Shown here: one piece after another, positions 43,958 to 51,796 of the stretch | Layout: the number at the start of each line of letters is the position of its first letter | Numbering within the stretch: position 1 is the stretch's first letter | Assembly: GCA_049975345.1 (NCBI GenBank) | Contig: JBNGDP010000001.1 | Location: 124,001 to 188,000, forward strand | Source of the DNA: Oceanipulchritudo sp049975345 | GTDB lineage: Bacteria > Verrucomicrobiota > Verrucomicrobiia > Opitutales > Oceanipulchritudinaceae | DNA length: 64,000 nucleotides | Direction: 5' to 3' | The notes under the pieces: generated by a model | What the model was told of the DNA's origin: nothing | Database searches by the model: none | What the model saw: the letters and a program-made list of their open reading frames with translations, nothing else | Program-made: the position numbers and the translations under genes

Positions 43958-45291
43958 CCATGCCCAAGCGACCCAACATCCTCTTCCTCATCATGGACGA
44001 CCAGCGCCCGGACACGCTTGGAGCGGATTCGGCATTTCCGGTCAAGACGCCCAATCTTGACCAACTTTGCAAGGAGGGAACCCGCTTTGACCGGCACTAT
44101 GTCACCACACCGATCTGCACCCCGGGTCGCGCCGAAGTCCTGACAGGACACCATTCCTACCACAATGGCGTTCGGTGGTTTGGACAACCCATTGATGCAT
44201 CCCTGCCACTGCTGCCGCGAGTCCTGCAATCCGCCGGTTACCACACAATCCATGTCGGAAAATGGCACAACGACGGCCATCCGCGCGACAAGGGATACGA
44301 CCGGGTTCGACGTGCCATGCATGACAGCCTCCTGCCTTACAAGGAGTTCGGACACACCATGGAATGGGAAGAGAACGGGCAGAAAATGCGCGGTCACAGC
44401 ACGGAGATGTTTTGCGACGCCGCCATTGAGGAGATAGGCTCTGCACCCGAAAACAAGCCGTGGTTCTGCTACGTGGCCCTGCATTCCCCGCATGATCCCT
44501 TCCAGGCACCGGATGCCTTCCTTCCCGAACAGGGCAGCCTGCCGGACAACTTCATGCCGGTTTATCCGTGGGACAACGGTGACCTGACCATCCGGGATGA
44601 GCTGCTGCTTCCCTTCCCCCGCACCCCTGAAACCGTCCGGGAATACCGGCGGCAATATGCCGGCATGATCCAGCATCACGACCACCATCTTGGAAGGATC
44701 CTTGATCTCCTTCGCAAAACGGGCCAATGGGAGAACACGCTCATTGTCTTTACCAGCGACCATGGCCTTGCGGTCGGCGACCACGGCCTGCTTGGGAAGG
44801 AAAACATGCATGAACACAGTTGCCGCGTCCCGTGCGTCCTTTGCGGCCCGGGCATCGGGACCGGTAAGACAATAACCCGTCTGACCCACCATGTAGATCT
44901 TCTGCCCACCCTGTGCGAAATCACGGGTATCCCGGTTCCCGGCTGCGACGGTCATTCCCTGCTGGGGGATGACGCCCGGGAATTCCTCTGCTCCGGATTC
45001 ACCAGCCCGGGCGCGGATCCCCAGCAGCCGCTGCGGGAGACCCAGCGAATGGTCGTGACGGAGCGCTGGAAGTACCTCTGGTATCCAATTTCCGGACACA
45101 GGGCCCTATACGATCTCGCCGCCGATCCCGCCGAAACCGACAACCTGCTCGCCGGCTGGCGCCAGACCGCGTACCCGTTATATGACTACACACCTCCGCA
45201 GGTCGGCGATGATCCCGGAATCATCAGAAAACAAATGGAGCAGCGCCTGTCCGAATGGGGCGCCGCCAACGCCGACCCGCTATTCCAATGA
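43954..45291 (+). CDS. Sulfatase (type I), cytoplasmic
   Basis: This 445-aa sulfatase starts KRPNILFLIMDDQRPDTLG without signal peptide. Catalytic Cys55 is in CTPGR (the CxPxR rule holds); HVGKWHNDGHPRDKGY, YVALHSPHDPF and FTSDHGLAVGDHGLLGKENM provide the other metal and sulfate contacts. It would release sulfate from imported oligosaccharides. Starts and stops overlap by four bases with both neighbours (GH3 before, heparinase-like after), so these three proteins are made together. No sulfatase-maturating enzyme is in the window; it must be supplied elsewhere in the genome. Confidence 0.92.
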   Translation: MTMPKRPNILFLIMDDQRPDTLGADSAFPVKTPNLDQLCKEGTRFDRHYVTTPICTPGRAEVLTGHHSYHNGVRWFGQPIDASLPLLPRVLQSAGYHTIHVGKWHNDGHPRDKGYDRVRRAMHDSLLPYKEFGHTMEWEENGQKMRGHSTEMFCDAAIEEIGSAPENKPWFCYVALHSPHDPFQAPDAFLPEQGSLPDNFMPVYPWDNGDLTIRDELLLPFPRTPETVREYRRQYAGMIQHHDHHLGRILDLLRKTGQWENTLIVFTSDHGLAVGDHGLLGKENMHEHSCRVPCVLCGPGIGTGKTITRLTHHVDLLPTLCEITGIPVPGCDGHSLLGDDAREFLCSGFTSPGADPQQPLRETQRMVVTERWKYLWYPISGHRALYDLAADPAETDNLLAGWRQTAYPLYDYTPPQVGDDPGIIRKQMEQRLSEWGAANADPLFQ

Positions 45292-47429
45292 ACTCATTCT
45301 GTTCCGATCCTTTCTTTTCGCAGCTGGACTGGCTCATGCCGTCCCTCGCCCGGGCGGAATCCCTGCGCCGCTCCGGCAATCCTGAAGAAGCGCAACGAGA
45401 GGCGCTGCACGTCATCCGGGAAAACCTGGTAAAATCAATGCCGGCGCTTCCACGGTTGGATCTGTGCGGAAATCTCCGGGAACAGGCGGACCGCCTCCTT
45501 GACCGGCGCCTCATCCTGCTGAACGAGGAGATACGCCTGGAAAGGCCGGTCAACTGGAGCAGACTCGCGGAGACCGACGGCCAACGCAACTGGCACCTCG
45601 GTTATATGTACTGGCTGAATGCCCTTGCTGAGACGTATCAAAAAACCCACGACGAACGTTACGCCGCCCAATGGCGGACCTATGTCGAGGAATTTCTGGA
45701 TCACTGCCCCTACGCGGCCGATGCTCGTGGTTACTGGCCAACACGGCCCATGGTCCATAACGATCTTCAAACCTGCAATCTCGGGGAAAACGGGGGTCCG
45801 GAGCATGCGCAAGCCAATCCCGAAAGCCGTTCCCAGTGGATGTCGCTTTCCTGTCATTTCCGTATCGAGGCCTGGTTGAGCAATCTCGCCCGCCTGGCGG
45901 ACAGCAAACACCTGGACGATGCGTTCCTCGCCCGTGTTTTGTATTCACTGGTCAACGACCACGGCTATGTGTGCGTGATGAATCCTCGGGAAAATACACC
46001 GAACCAGTTCACCGCAGTGACATTGTCCGTGCTTAAACTCGCGCTTCTGATTCCGGAGTACCGTGGTAATGCCAGCCTGTTCCTTGTCGCATGGGAACGG
46101 CTCCAGCGCGTGTTTACCAACAATCTGCTACCGGATGGCAGCGACCTTGAACAATCGCCCGACTACAACTGCTTCCTGCTCGACCTCTGCGTGGAGTTGC
46201 TCCAGTTGCTTCAGGGAGCCCCCGCCAGCAGAAGGGAATCCGTCCTCGATCCGGCCCGCAAACGTTTGCGCTTCCTCACCGCCATTCTCTCCCCGGACGG
46301 CACGCTGCCGCCGATTGCCAAGGCGCATGCCGAAGACAAACGGGCGCATTTCCTGAAGCTGGCTGAAGTCCTCGATGAGCCATCCGCGCTTGCTGCACTC
46401 AGAGAGAACGCAGGCCCCTTGCGCGACTCCATCGCCTTCCCTCATGGCGGTTACTATTGCCTGCGGGATGCTGAATCGCACCTGTTGTTCAAGGCCTCCT
46501 CAATCGGTTCCGGACACATGCATGAGGATTGCCTCAGTTTCCTGCTCTGGTCGGGCGGGAAAGAGTTGCTGACGGATCCGAGCCACTACACCTATAACGA
46601 CTCACCCGGTGAGGAAGCGGCGCTGAACGCGTACGCACTCGGGACACAGGGTCACAACGCTGTCACCATCGACGGTCACGGGCAAAACCGCATGGCCGCT
46701 CGCAGAAGCTGGCCACGCCGGGATAATGAGGTCCCCTGGCTACGCGCCAGCGAACAGGATCCCCTCCCCTTCCGCGCCTGCCAGGACAACCACCACGGCG
46801 TTGTCGAGGGCCTTTATGGCGGGGGCTTTGGCGAAGCGAATGCCATCACCGTCCTCCATAGGCGCACCATTATCCGGGTGAATAAGACCGGCTGGCTGGT
46901 GCTCGACGCATTCAGTGGCGACACCCGCGGCAGGATTGCCAGCCAGCACTGGCACCTCTCCCGCTCCTTTGCCCGAAAGGAGGTCTCGCTGGTAAGCTCG
47001 CGCGAACTGGTCACGACACGCGGGTCCGGATCAAACTTGCGCATCCTTCGCCTCGACCCGGTTGAACCGGTACCCAATCTGTTGCACGGCAGCACCGATC
47101 CGGTGGGCGGTTGGGTGTTTCCAAAATACGGCCAGAAGGTGCCTTCCTTCGAGCTGGTCTGGCAATCACACCTCGATACGCAACCGGTGATCGCCACCTG
47201 GATTGAGGCGACAACCGCGCCATCAAAGGTCCCGATCCAAGCCGATTTTCCAGCCGGCAATGTAATTGAATGGACTTCAGGTTCGGAGATGAGTTTGCAA
47301 TTGAAGCTAGCTTCGGAAGGGTTTCTTCTCAAGGCCGGAACCAGCCCGGAATTGCGCTGGCAATTCGATCACAACAATGTGCCGGATTTGCCGGCTCTTC
47401 CCACTGTGATTGACCATAATTCCCAATGA
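45288..47429 (+). CDS. Heparinase II/III-like polysaccharide lyase
   Basis: This 713-aa protein has an N-terminal alpha/alpha toroid (RNWHLGYMYWLNALAETYQK, WPTRPMVHNDLQTCNLGENG, DLEQSPDYNCFLLDL) and a C-terminal anti-parallel beta-sheet domain carrying SIGSGHMHEDCLSFLLWSGG and THG-like motifs (LGTQGHNAVTIDGHGQNRM), as in the heparinase II/III family (PL12/15/17/21). These enzymes eliminate uronic-acid linkages in sulfated or other acidic glycans. There is no signal peptide, so it is likely an intracellular oligolyase. The start at ATG 45288 overlaps the sulfatase stop; a further 11 residues upstream are not needed. Its stop overlaps the decayed isomerase start. Confidence 0.85.
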   Translation: MNSFCSDPFFSQLDWLMPSLARAESLRRSGNPEEAQREALHVIRENLVKSMPALPRLDLCGNLREQADRLLDRRLILLNEEIRLERPVNWSRLAETDGQRNWHLGYMYWLNALAETYQKTHDERYAAQWRTYVEEFLDHCPYAADARGYWPTRPMVHNDLQTCNLGENGGPEHAQANPESRSQWMSLSCHFRIEAWLSNLARLADSKHLDDAFLARVLYSLVNDHGYVCVMNPRENTPNQFTAVTLSVLKLALLIPEYRGNASLFLVAWERLQRVFTNNLLPDGSDLEQSPDYNCFLLDLCVELLQLLQGAPASRRESVLDPARKRLRFLTAILSPDGTLPPIAKAHAEDKRAHFLKLAEVLDEPSALAALRENAGPLRDSIAFPHGGYYCLRDAESHLLFKASSIGSGHMHEDCLSFLLWSGGKELLTDPSHYTYNDSPGEEAALNAYALGTQGHNAVTIDGHGQNRMAARRSWPRRDNEVPWLRASEQDPLPFRACQDNHHGVVEGLYGGGFGEANAITVLHRRTIIRVNKTGWLVLDAFSGDTRGRIASQHWHLSRSFARKEVSLVSSRELVTTRGSGSNLRILRLDPVEPVPNLLHGSTDPVGGWVFPKYGQKVPSFELVWQSHLDTQPVIATWIEATTAPSKVPIQADFPAGNVIEWTSGSEMSLQLKLASEGFLLKAGTSPELRWQFDHNNVPDLPALPTVIDHNSQ

Positions 47430-47868
47430 AAAAGGCTTTATTCAAGAAAGGGCTCGTATCGATTTCCTTCAGGAGTCGTGACCCCGGGGAAATCATAAGC
47501 ACCCGCGAAGCCTGCTTGGATCCCTTTTGTTACGGATCCTATTACCGCTTTCGGGAAATTGACCGGCAGTCGCACCAACCCGGTCCGGAAATCGAAGCTG
47601 TCCTTGATACAGCTGAGGCACTCGGCTCAAGACGCATACGGCTTTGGGCAGGAGAACAGGATTTTGAAGACGCATCCGAGTCGTATCGCCAGGCATCTTT
47701 GGCAACCGGACATGTCCATTCCTTTCAAGGAACGCCTATCTGGCCGAACTGGGCAGGGTTGACCAGCCTCGCTGGATTTCATTGGAGTTTGTCAAGGACG
47801 ACTCATTGGAGGCCCTTATCCGGGATTCCCGGACCTTATCCGTCATCACCGGTAAACCGGGACACTGA
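47426..47868 (+). pseudogene. Decayed sugar phosphate isomerase/epimerase (paralogue of the 11982 gene)
   Basis: The start ATG overlaps the preceding stop (ATGA) and the protein begins KGLVSISFRSRDPGEIIS like the intact copy (LVSISFRKLPPEEIIEAI). About 40 residues are then missing in-frame (through to CLDPFCYGSYYRFREI), followed by EIEAVLDTAEALGSRRIRLWAG and DFEDASESYRQ. A second, larger deletion then removes the metal-binding centre, and the reading frame shifts. The C-terminus survives in another frame as RWISLEFVKDDSLEAL and ends at the TGA 47866-47868. It was the last gene of the operon. The decay is recent enough for sequence to match well. Confidence 0.85.
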
Positions 47869-48946
47869 GACGACCCGCTTCCACGCTGCGCAGCAGATCC
47901 TCCGCTTGCTCCACAGAGGCAAGATCACGAGTCAGGGTGATCCATACTCCGCTGCTGCCGAGTTCCCGCGCGAGAGCCAGAAGATCCTGAGGCGTTTCCG
48001 CCAGCACCTGGATGGCCTTGCCCGCCTCAAGGCACTTTCTGTACACATCCAGCCACCGCGTGGCCGGTCCCTTGCCGGCCCCATACACCCATTGGATGGC
48101 CTGAATGCGGTCGCACTGCAATAGCCAGTCCAGGTGGCGCAGCGCGTCCGGTCCGTCGAGATGGAAAATGCTGCGCTCAAGCGGCGCCGCCTCCCGCTCA
48201 ATTGTAGCGACCACATGACGACGCGCCATCTCCGGTGAGACGAGGCACCAGAAGTCGCAGCTGCTCACGTAGGCGAGCCCGTCGTGCAGGAAATGGGTCC
48301 ATGTTGTCGCCGGCATGCCTGCGGCCTGTAGCGGTGTCCATGCGCGCATCACTGCCTGGTTGAAAATATCCGCCATGTGCAGGGCCGTCTTTTCGACCAG
48401 CTCCGGCTCCTCCATCAGATCGATGCAAAGGTCCTCCGGTCCACGCAGGCCGACCATCATGTCGTAGGCGCCATGCAGGTCCGGCAGACCAACAAGGAAT
48501 TCTCCACCCGCGCGCTCCAGCGCCAATGTGGTCATTTTTTCGATTGCCTGCCAGTAGGGGTTTTTGAAATCCGGTTTGCGTTCCAGCACCGCCTGCCATT
48601 CCTCCACATCACGCACCGGATGATGCGACCAGGATGTGTTCTCCCCGAATTCCAGGTCCGCCCCGAGCAGGGTCGCGGTCAGGTCCGGTCCGACGTCCGG
48701 CATGAACACCGGCAGCGTCTCGGCAACGTAGGGCCGCGACTGCAGGTCGGCCAGCGCTGCCTCGACCCGCCATTGCGGATCCATCCAGCGCTCGCGCAAT
48801 GTCTCTGGCCGCCTCGCGGCAACCTCGAACGGACCCGGTCGCACCGGCAACTCCAGCACGGGGCGGTCGGTCTCTTCGAGATTCCACCACTTGACGAAGC
48901 GTTGAAGGGTGTCATCGAAGTCGGGTTTCAAAGATGGAGTGAGCAT
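47846..48946 (-). CDS. Uroporphyrinogen decarboxylase-like (URO-D/MtaA superfamily) protein
   Basis: This 366-aa soluble TIM-barrel protein of the URO-D/cobalamin methyltransferase superfamily shows WQAIEKMTTLALERAGGEFL, LPDLHGAYDMMVGLRGPEDL, THFLHDGLAYVSSCDFWCLV, a HLDGPDALRHLDWLL substrate loop and a C-terminal domain. Members outside haem synthesis often are corrinoid-dependent methyltransferases or demethylases in Verrucomicrobiota glycan loci; here the exact reaction is unknown. ATG 48946 is chosen since the earlier frame is unlike the family. The 3' end overlaps the end of the isomerase remnant. It is convergent to the operon and upstream of the next module. Confidence 0.78.
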   Translation of the reverse strand: MLTPSLKPDFDDTLQRFVKWWNLEETDRPVLELPVRPGPFEVAARRPETLRERWMDPQWRVEAALADLQSRPYVAETLPVFMPDVGPDLTATLLGADLEFGENTSWSHHPVRDVEEWQAVLERKPDFKNPYWQAIEKMTTLALERAGGEFLVGLPDLHGAYDMMVGLRGPEDLCIDLMEEPELVEKTALHMADIFNQAVMRAWTPLQAAGMPATTWTHFLHDGLAYVSSCDFWCLVSPEMARRHVVATIEREAAPLERSIFHLDGPDALRHLDWLLQCDRIQAIQWVYGAGKGPATRWLDVYRKCLEAGKAIQVLAETPQDLLALARELGSSGVWITLTRDLASVEQAEDLLRSVEAGRLSVPVYR

Positions 48947-49017
48947 GTGACGGATGAAATCTCCCGGATGAAATCTTGAAAGGCCTGAAGCGGCAAACCT
49001 GAGATTACGGGTTTGAT

Positions 49018-49437
49018 TCAAAGATTTTCGCCAGTCGCCATCCAACTCTCAGTCGTCAACCTGTCAACGCGTCCAAATTCACGCATATTCCCACTTACGA
49101 GTGTCAAGCCCGCCTGTAAGGCTGTTGCGGCGATCAACGTGTCCATGGGTCCAATGGTCTTGCCCTTCGCCTCCAAATCAAAGCGTATTCCGGCGGCAAG
49201 ATCCGCCGTCTCCCCAGTGAAGGGAATCTCATGCAGCACCCCGAGGAATTGTTCCACCTTGTCCGCTTCCCGTTTGCGGGTCCGCGCCTTGCAGCGTCGC
49301 ACCCCGTAAAGCAACTCGTACCGGGTGATTGACGAGAAGGCCAATTCATCCGGGGCGTGGTTGGATGCACGGCTCACTGCGCTGGCATGGCCGCGAAGAA
49401 GGGCGATGCACGTGTCCGTGTCCAACAGGTACTTCAT
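49018..49437 (-). CDS. vapC: PIN-domain toxin (VapC)
   Basis: This 139-aa protein is a classical VapC: YLLDTDTCIALLRGH gives the first Asp, ITRYELLYGVRR the Glu, KTIGPMDTLIAATAL the third acidic residue and LVSGNMREFGRV the end. VapC enzymes cut RNA, often tRNA. The start ATG overlaps the antitoxin stop (ATGA). The pair stands between the URO-D gene and the AraC gene. Confidence 0.9.
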   Translation of the reverse strand: MKYLLDTDTCIALLRGHASAVSRASNHAPDELAFSSITRYELLYGVRRCKARTRKREADKVEQFLGVLHEIPFTGETADLAAGIRFDLEAKGKTIGPMDTLIAATALQAGLTLVSGNMREFGRVDRLTTESWMATGENL

Positions 49438-49658
49438 GTGTCAAAAACCCTGTGCCTGCCTTGATCGGGACGGGTAAAAGCGGGATCCGAAATGCGGATA
49501 TTCCTGAAAAAGTGCGCGGGCCAACCCGCGGACTTGACCGGTTCCACGATCCAGCGTTCGCCGACCTGCTCGATCGACACCTCACCCTCCCTGGCCTTGA
49601 ATTGCTTGGGAATCCGCAGGGCCATGGAATTGCCTGAGCGGAAAACGCGTGTCTTCAT
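49434..49658 (-). CDS. vapB: AbrB/MazE-type antitoxin (VapB)
   Basis: This 74-aa protein opens MKTRVFRSGNSMALRIPKQF, the swapped-hairpin AbrB DNA-binding fold, then IEQVGERWIVEPVK and a toxin-binding tail (AHFFRNIRISDPAF). The start is ATG 49658; the upstream open frame does not match. Around -35 the minus strand has TTGACA (49696-49691). The immediate 5' region also has a GTAT...GTATAC dyad just before the start codon. It is operonic with the vapC gene. Confidence 0.85.
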   Translation of the reverse strand: MKTRVFRSGNSMALRIPKQFKAREGEVSIEQVGERWIVEPVKSAGWPAHFFRNIRISDPAFTRPDQGRHRVFDT

Positions 49659-49734
49659 GTATATACTGTGCATACCAAAAGAGAATGTGTCAATACGACG
49701 ATGGGAGGCGGCGGGAAACCAGCCTGCCGCTGTC

Positions 49735-49773
49735 CCTGAATTCAGGAAAGGGGAAAAAACACCTGAATTCAGG
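49735..49773. promoter_or_regulatory. Twin identical palindromes CCTGAATTCAGG upstream of vapBC
   Basis: The perfect 12-base palindrome CCTGAATTCAGG occurs at 49735-49746 and again at 49762-49773, 27 bases apart. They lie between the vapB start and the AraC gene stop; the second copy sits in the loop of the terminator hairpin. They could be operator sites, or simply part of hairpins. Confidence 0.5.
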
Positions 49774-49781
49774 CAGGTGTT
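49754..49781 (-). terminator. Rho-independent terminator after the AraC gene
   Basis: On the minus strand AACACCTG, an 8-base loop and CAGGTGTT are followed by TTTTTT. It starts 4 bases past the AraC stop and would also serve to separate vapBC from that gene. Confidence 0.8.
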
Positions 49782-49785
49782 AGGG

Positions 49786-50628
49786 CTAGTTGGCGGATGA
49801 GCGGACCTGCTTCCGATACTGTTCCGGCGAAGTGCCGCAAAGGCGGTTGAACCACTCATGAAAACGGCTCGGGGAGGCGAAGCCGCACTGGTAGGCGATT
49901 TCCAGCACGGTGTCCTCCCGCGAAAGCAGCAGGCGCTGGGCCTCGGCGATGCGCTGCCGGTTGAGGTACTCCTTCAGGCTGAGCCCGAACACCTTGCGGA
50001 AGGCCTCCGTGGCATAGTTGGGATTGAGGCCGGCGTCGGCGGCGATGTCGGCCACCCTGACCGGCTCGCGGAAATGCTCGCCGATGAAGCGCGCCATCTT
50101 CTGGACACCCCGGCTCATGCCGGTTGTGCGGCGCGGCGCCGGCGGGATATCCGGCGGGGCCGCCTGCAGGGCGAAACGGCCGAGCCGGGCCCGGACTTCC
50201 CAGCGCAGGACGTCCAGCTCGAATCCGGAAAGGCGGGGATTGCGGCTGGCCGCCTTCCAGTTTTCCCAAAGCAGGCGCTCCGCCTCGACGGAAGACACCT
50301 CGTCCTGACGCACAAGGACGCCCGACATGAGGGCGTCGACAAGCGACTGGGGAAAACTCCAAGATAACAGATGCGGCAGGGGGACCGTCAGCCAGTAAAA
50401 CTCGAGGTCTTCCGTATCGGCCACCACCCGGTGCGGATAGGCGGCCCAGAAGGCGGACAGACTGCCGGCTTCAAGGATGACGGCTCCCCCGCCCAGCCAA
50501 TAGGTAAGTCGTCCACTGACGATGAAATTCACCTCCACCTCGGCGTGACGATGCGCTTCCGGCATCCACGCCGCTCCCCGCACCCGCTCCACCCGCAGGC
50601 CGATTTCACTGAGCGTCTGCTGATCCAT
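49786..50628 (-). CDS. AraC-family transcriptional regulator (cupin sensor)
   Basis: This 280-aa protein has an N-terminal cupin-like sensor domain (HRHAEVEVNFIVSGRLTYWL, AVILEAGSLSAFWAAYPH) and a C-terminal double helix-turn-helix (VADIAADAGLNPNYATEAFR, IAYQCGFASPSRFHEWFNRL) typical of AraC regulators of sugar use. ATG 50628 is chosen for the start, overlapping the toxin gene by 23 bases on the same strand; ATG 50646 is an alternative. Targets are unknown; the divergent FAD oxidoreductase-like genes nearby are possible. Followed by its own terminator. Confidence 0.88.
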   Translation of the reverse strand: MDQQTLSEIGLRVERVRGAAWMPEAHRHAEVEVNFIVSGRLTYWLGGGAVILEAGSLSAFWAAYPHRVVADTEDLEFYWLTVPLPHLLSWSFPQSLVDALMSGVLVRQDEVSSVEAERLLWENWKAASRNPRLSGFELDVLRWEVRARLGRFALQAAPPDIPPAPRRTTGMSRGVQKMARFIGEHFREPVRVADIAADAGLNPNYATEAFRKVFGLSLKEYLNRQRIAEAQRLLLSREDTVLEIAYQCGFASPSRFHEWFNRLCGTSPEQYRKQVRSSAN

Positions 50629-51043
50629 CAATGAGCTCCATGCCATTATAAATCGCCGCTGCAGCGAGCCTTTTGTCTGTCGTGGCAATCCGGGTACACT
50701 TCGCGATCTCAGCCGTGGCCAGGTGTAGTCCGTCAAGGGTGCGCAAATGGCCGCCCTCAAGGGCGCGGCGAGCAGACGCCTCCAGAACATCCCTGCCGAC
50801 GGGAAACAACAGGAAGCGGCCAGCCTGAAGGTCCTCACAAAGGAGCTTGTAAAGTTCATCGGCGGCCCCCTTTGCAACCTCACCGCGGAGCTCCTTCTGT
50901 TTCAAGGCATGGCCCATTTCGGCCTGCATGAGCGCACTGGACCGTAGCGGTCCCCTCTGGCCCAGGGCCAGTTCCTGCCAATCCCCGGAATCCGGCTCGT
51001 CAACATAGAGCTTGAGGATCACGGACGTGTCCCAGTAGATCAT
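50606..51043 (-). CDS. PIN-domain toxin (VapC-like)
   Basis: This 145-aa protein begins MIYWDTSVILKLYVDEPDSG with the first Asp of the PIN fold; Glu in LMQAEMGHALKQKEL, then RTLDGLHLATAEIAKC and IATTDKRLAAAA give the remaining catalytic acidic residues. It is an RNase toxin. Its ATG overlaps the antitoxin stop (ATGA). Confidence 0.87.
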   Translation of the reverse strand: MIYWDTSVILKLYVDEPDSGDWQELALGQRGPLRSSALMQAEMGHALKQKELRGEVAKGAADELYKLLCEDLQAGRFLLFPVGRDVLEASARRALEGGHLRTLDGLHLATAEIAKCTRIATTDKRLAAAAIYNGMELIDGSADAQ

Positions 51044-51300
51044 GTCCGATCTCCCCGCAGCTGATCCCAAAGATGCTGGTCCTCGGCACCTTTCTTTTTG
51101 CCCTTCACCTTGTAGCGCGCCCGCGCCTCCTCAAGGCGTTTGCCCCATGCTTCCAACTCACCCGCGTCCGGCTGCTCCTGAACCGGACACAGCCGCGCCC
51201 TGGCTCTGCCGCGGACAGTGATGACCACATCTTCGCCACCCGCCGCAAGCTCGACATATTCACTCAGACGCGCCTTGGCATCTTTTAAATTCGTTATCAT
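51040..51300 (-). CDS. Phd/YefM-type antitoxin
   Basis: This 86-aa protein begins MITNLKDAKARLSEYVELAA with VVITVRGRARARLCPV, the Phd/YefM fold, and a charged toxin-binding tail (KVKGKKKGAEDQHLWDQLRG). It neutralises the PIN toxin and represses the operon. Its start codon is almost leaderless (see the promoter). The 5' edge abuts a truncated dioxygenase gene. Confidence 0.88.
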   Translation of the reverse strand: MITNLKDAKARLSEYVELAAGGEDVVITVRGRARARLCPVQEQPDAGELEAWGKRLEEARARYKVKGKKKGAEDQHLWDQLRGDRT

Positions 51301-51334
51301 GTGACCATAGTAGTCCCTTGTGGAATGGTGTCAA
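51301..51334 (-). promoter_or_regulatory. Leaderless promoter for the 51-kb toxin-antitoxin pair
   Basis: On the minus strand TTGACA (51329-51334), a 16-base spacer and TACTAT (51307-51312) form a good sigma70-like promoter; the expected start of transcription falls on the antitoxin ATG. The -10 lies in an imperfect palindrome GACTACTATGGTC, very like GACTAAGTTAGTC at the 32-kb module. Confidence 0.7.
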
Positions 51335-51708
51335 TTCAGGACAGCCCTGCTGAAAAGCACGGCTGGGAACACCCGGACATCATCACCGTCGAGATGGAAC
51401 CCGGAGACGTGCTGCTGCACGATGTCATGGTCTACCATGGCTCGCCGCCGACCGAGGGAGGGCCCCTGCGCCGCACCATTTACTATGAATTCCGTTCCGT
51501 CGAATGGAACCGGGATGCCGGCATCTGGGCGGATGAATGGGTCAACCGCCGCATCAAGCTCATCCCGCATGCGATGGAGAAATACGCCGCCGCCTTTCCG
51601 GAGACCGATCCATTCCAATGGAACATGGAGCCGCAGTATCGATCCCATGACTACTCCAGCGCGGCGGACGACCTGCGCATCGCCCGCGAGTGCTGGGAGC
51701 AGGCCTGA
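51335..51708 (+). pseudogene. 5'-truncated phytanoyl-CoA dioxygenase-like remnant
   Basis: Only the C-terminal part of a PhyH-type Fe(II)/2-oxoglutarate dioxygenase remains: WEHPDIITVEMEPGDVLLHD, then VMVYHGSPP with the second metal His, and RRTIYYEFRSVEWN with the 2-oxoglutarate Arg. The HxD part and the N-terminal two thirds are missing, cut off at the toxin-antitoxin promoter. Its open frame continues back to 51301, but that part is toxin-antitoxin promoter. It is non-functional. Confidence 0.8.
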
Positions 51709-51796
51709 GACCCGGCGGATCGCCGCCGCAAAAGGGGTCTCGTTTGGCGTATTCCGCCGCTGACAGGGTCGATAATTTGCGTTAAGGTACGGAGTA

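Noticed and set aside
49779..49793. A TGTTAG match near the AraC stop as a ninth operator site
   Set aside because: It reads TGTTAGGGCTAGTT, fails the conserved T10/C13 positions, is part of a terminator stem and does not precede a gene start of the locus.
51301..51708. A complete small phytanoyl-CoA dioxygenase gene starting at the GTG 51301
   Set aside because: The first residues come from toxin-antitoxin promoter DNA and the iron-binding HxD part is missing; it is a truncated remnant.
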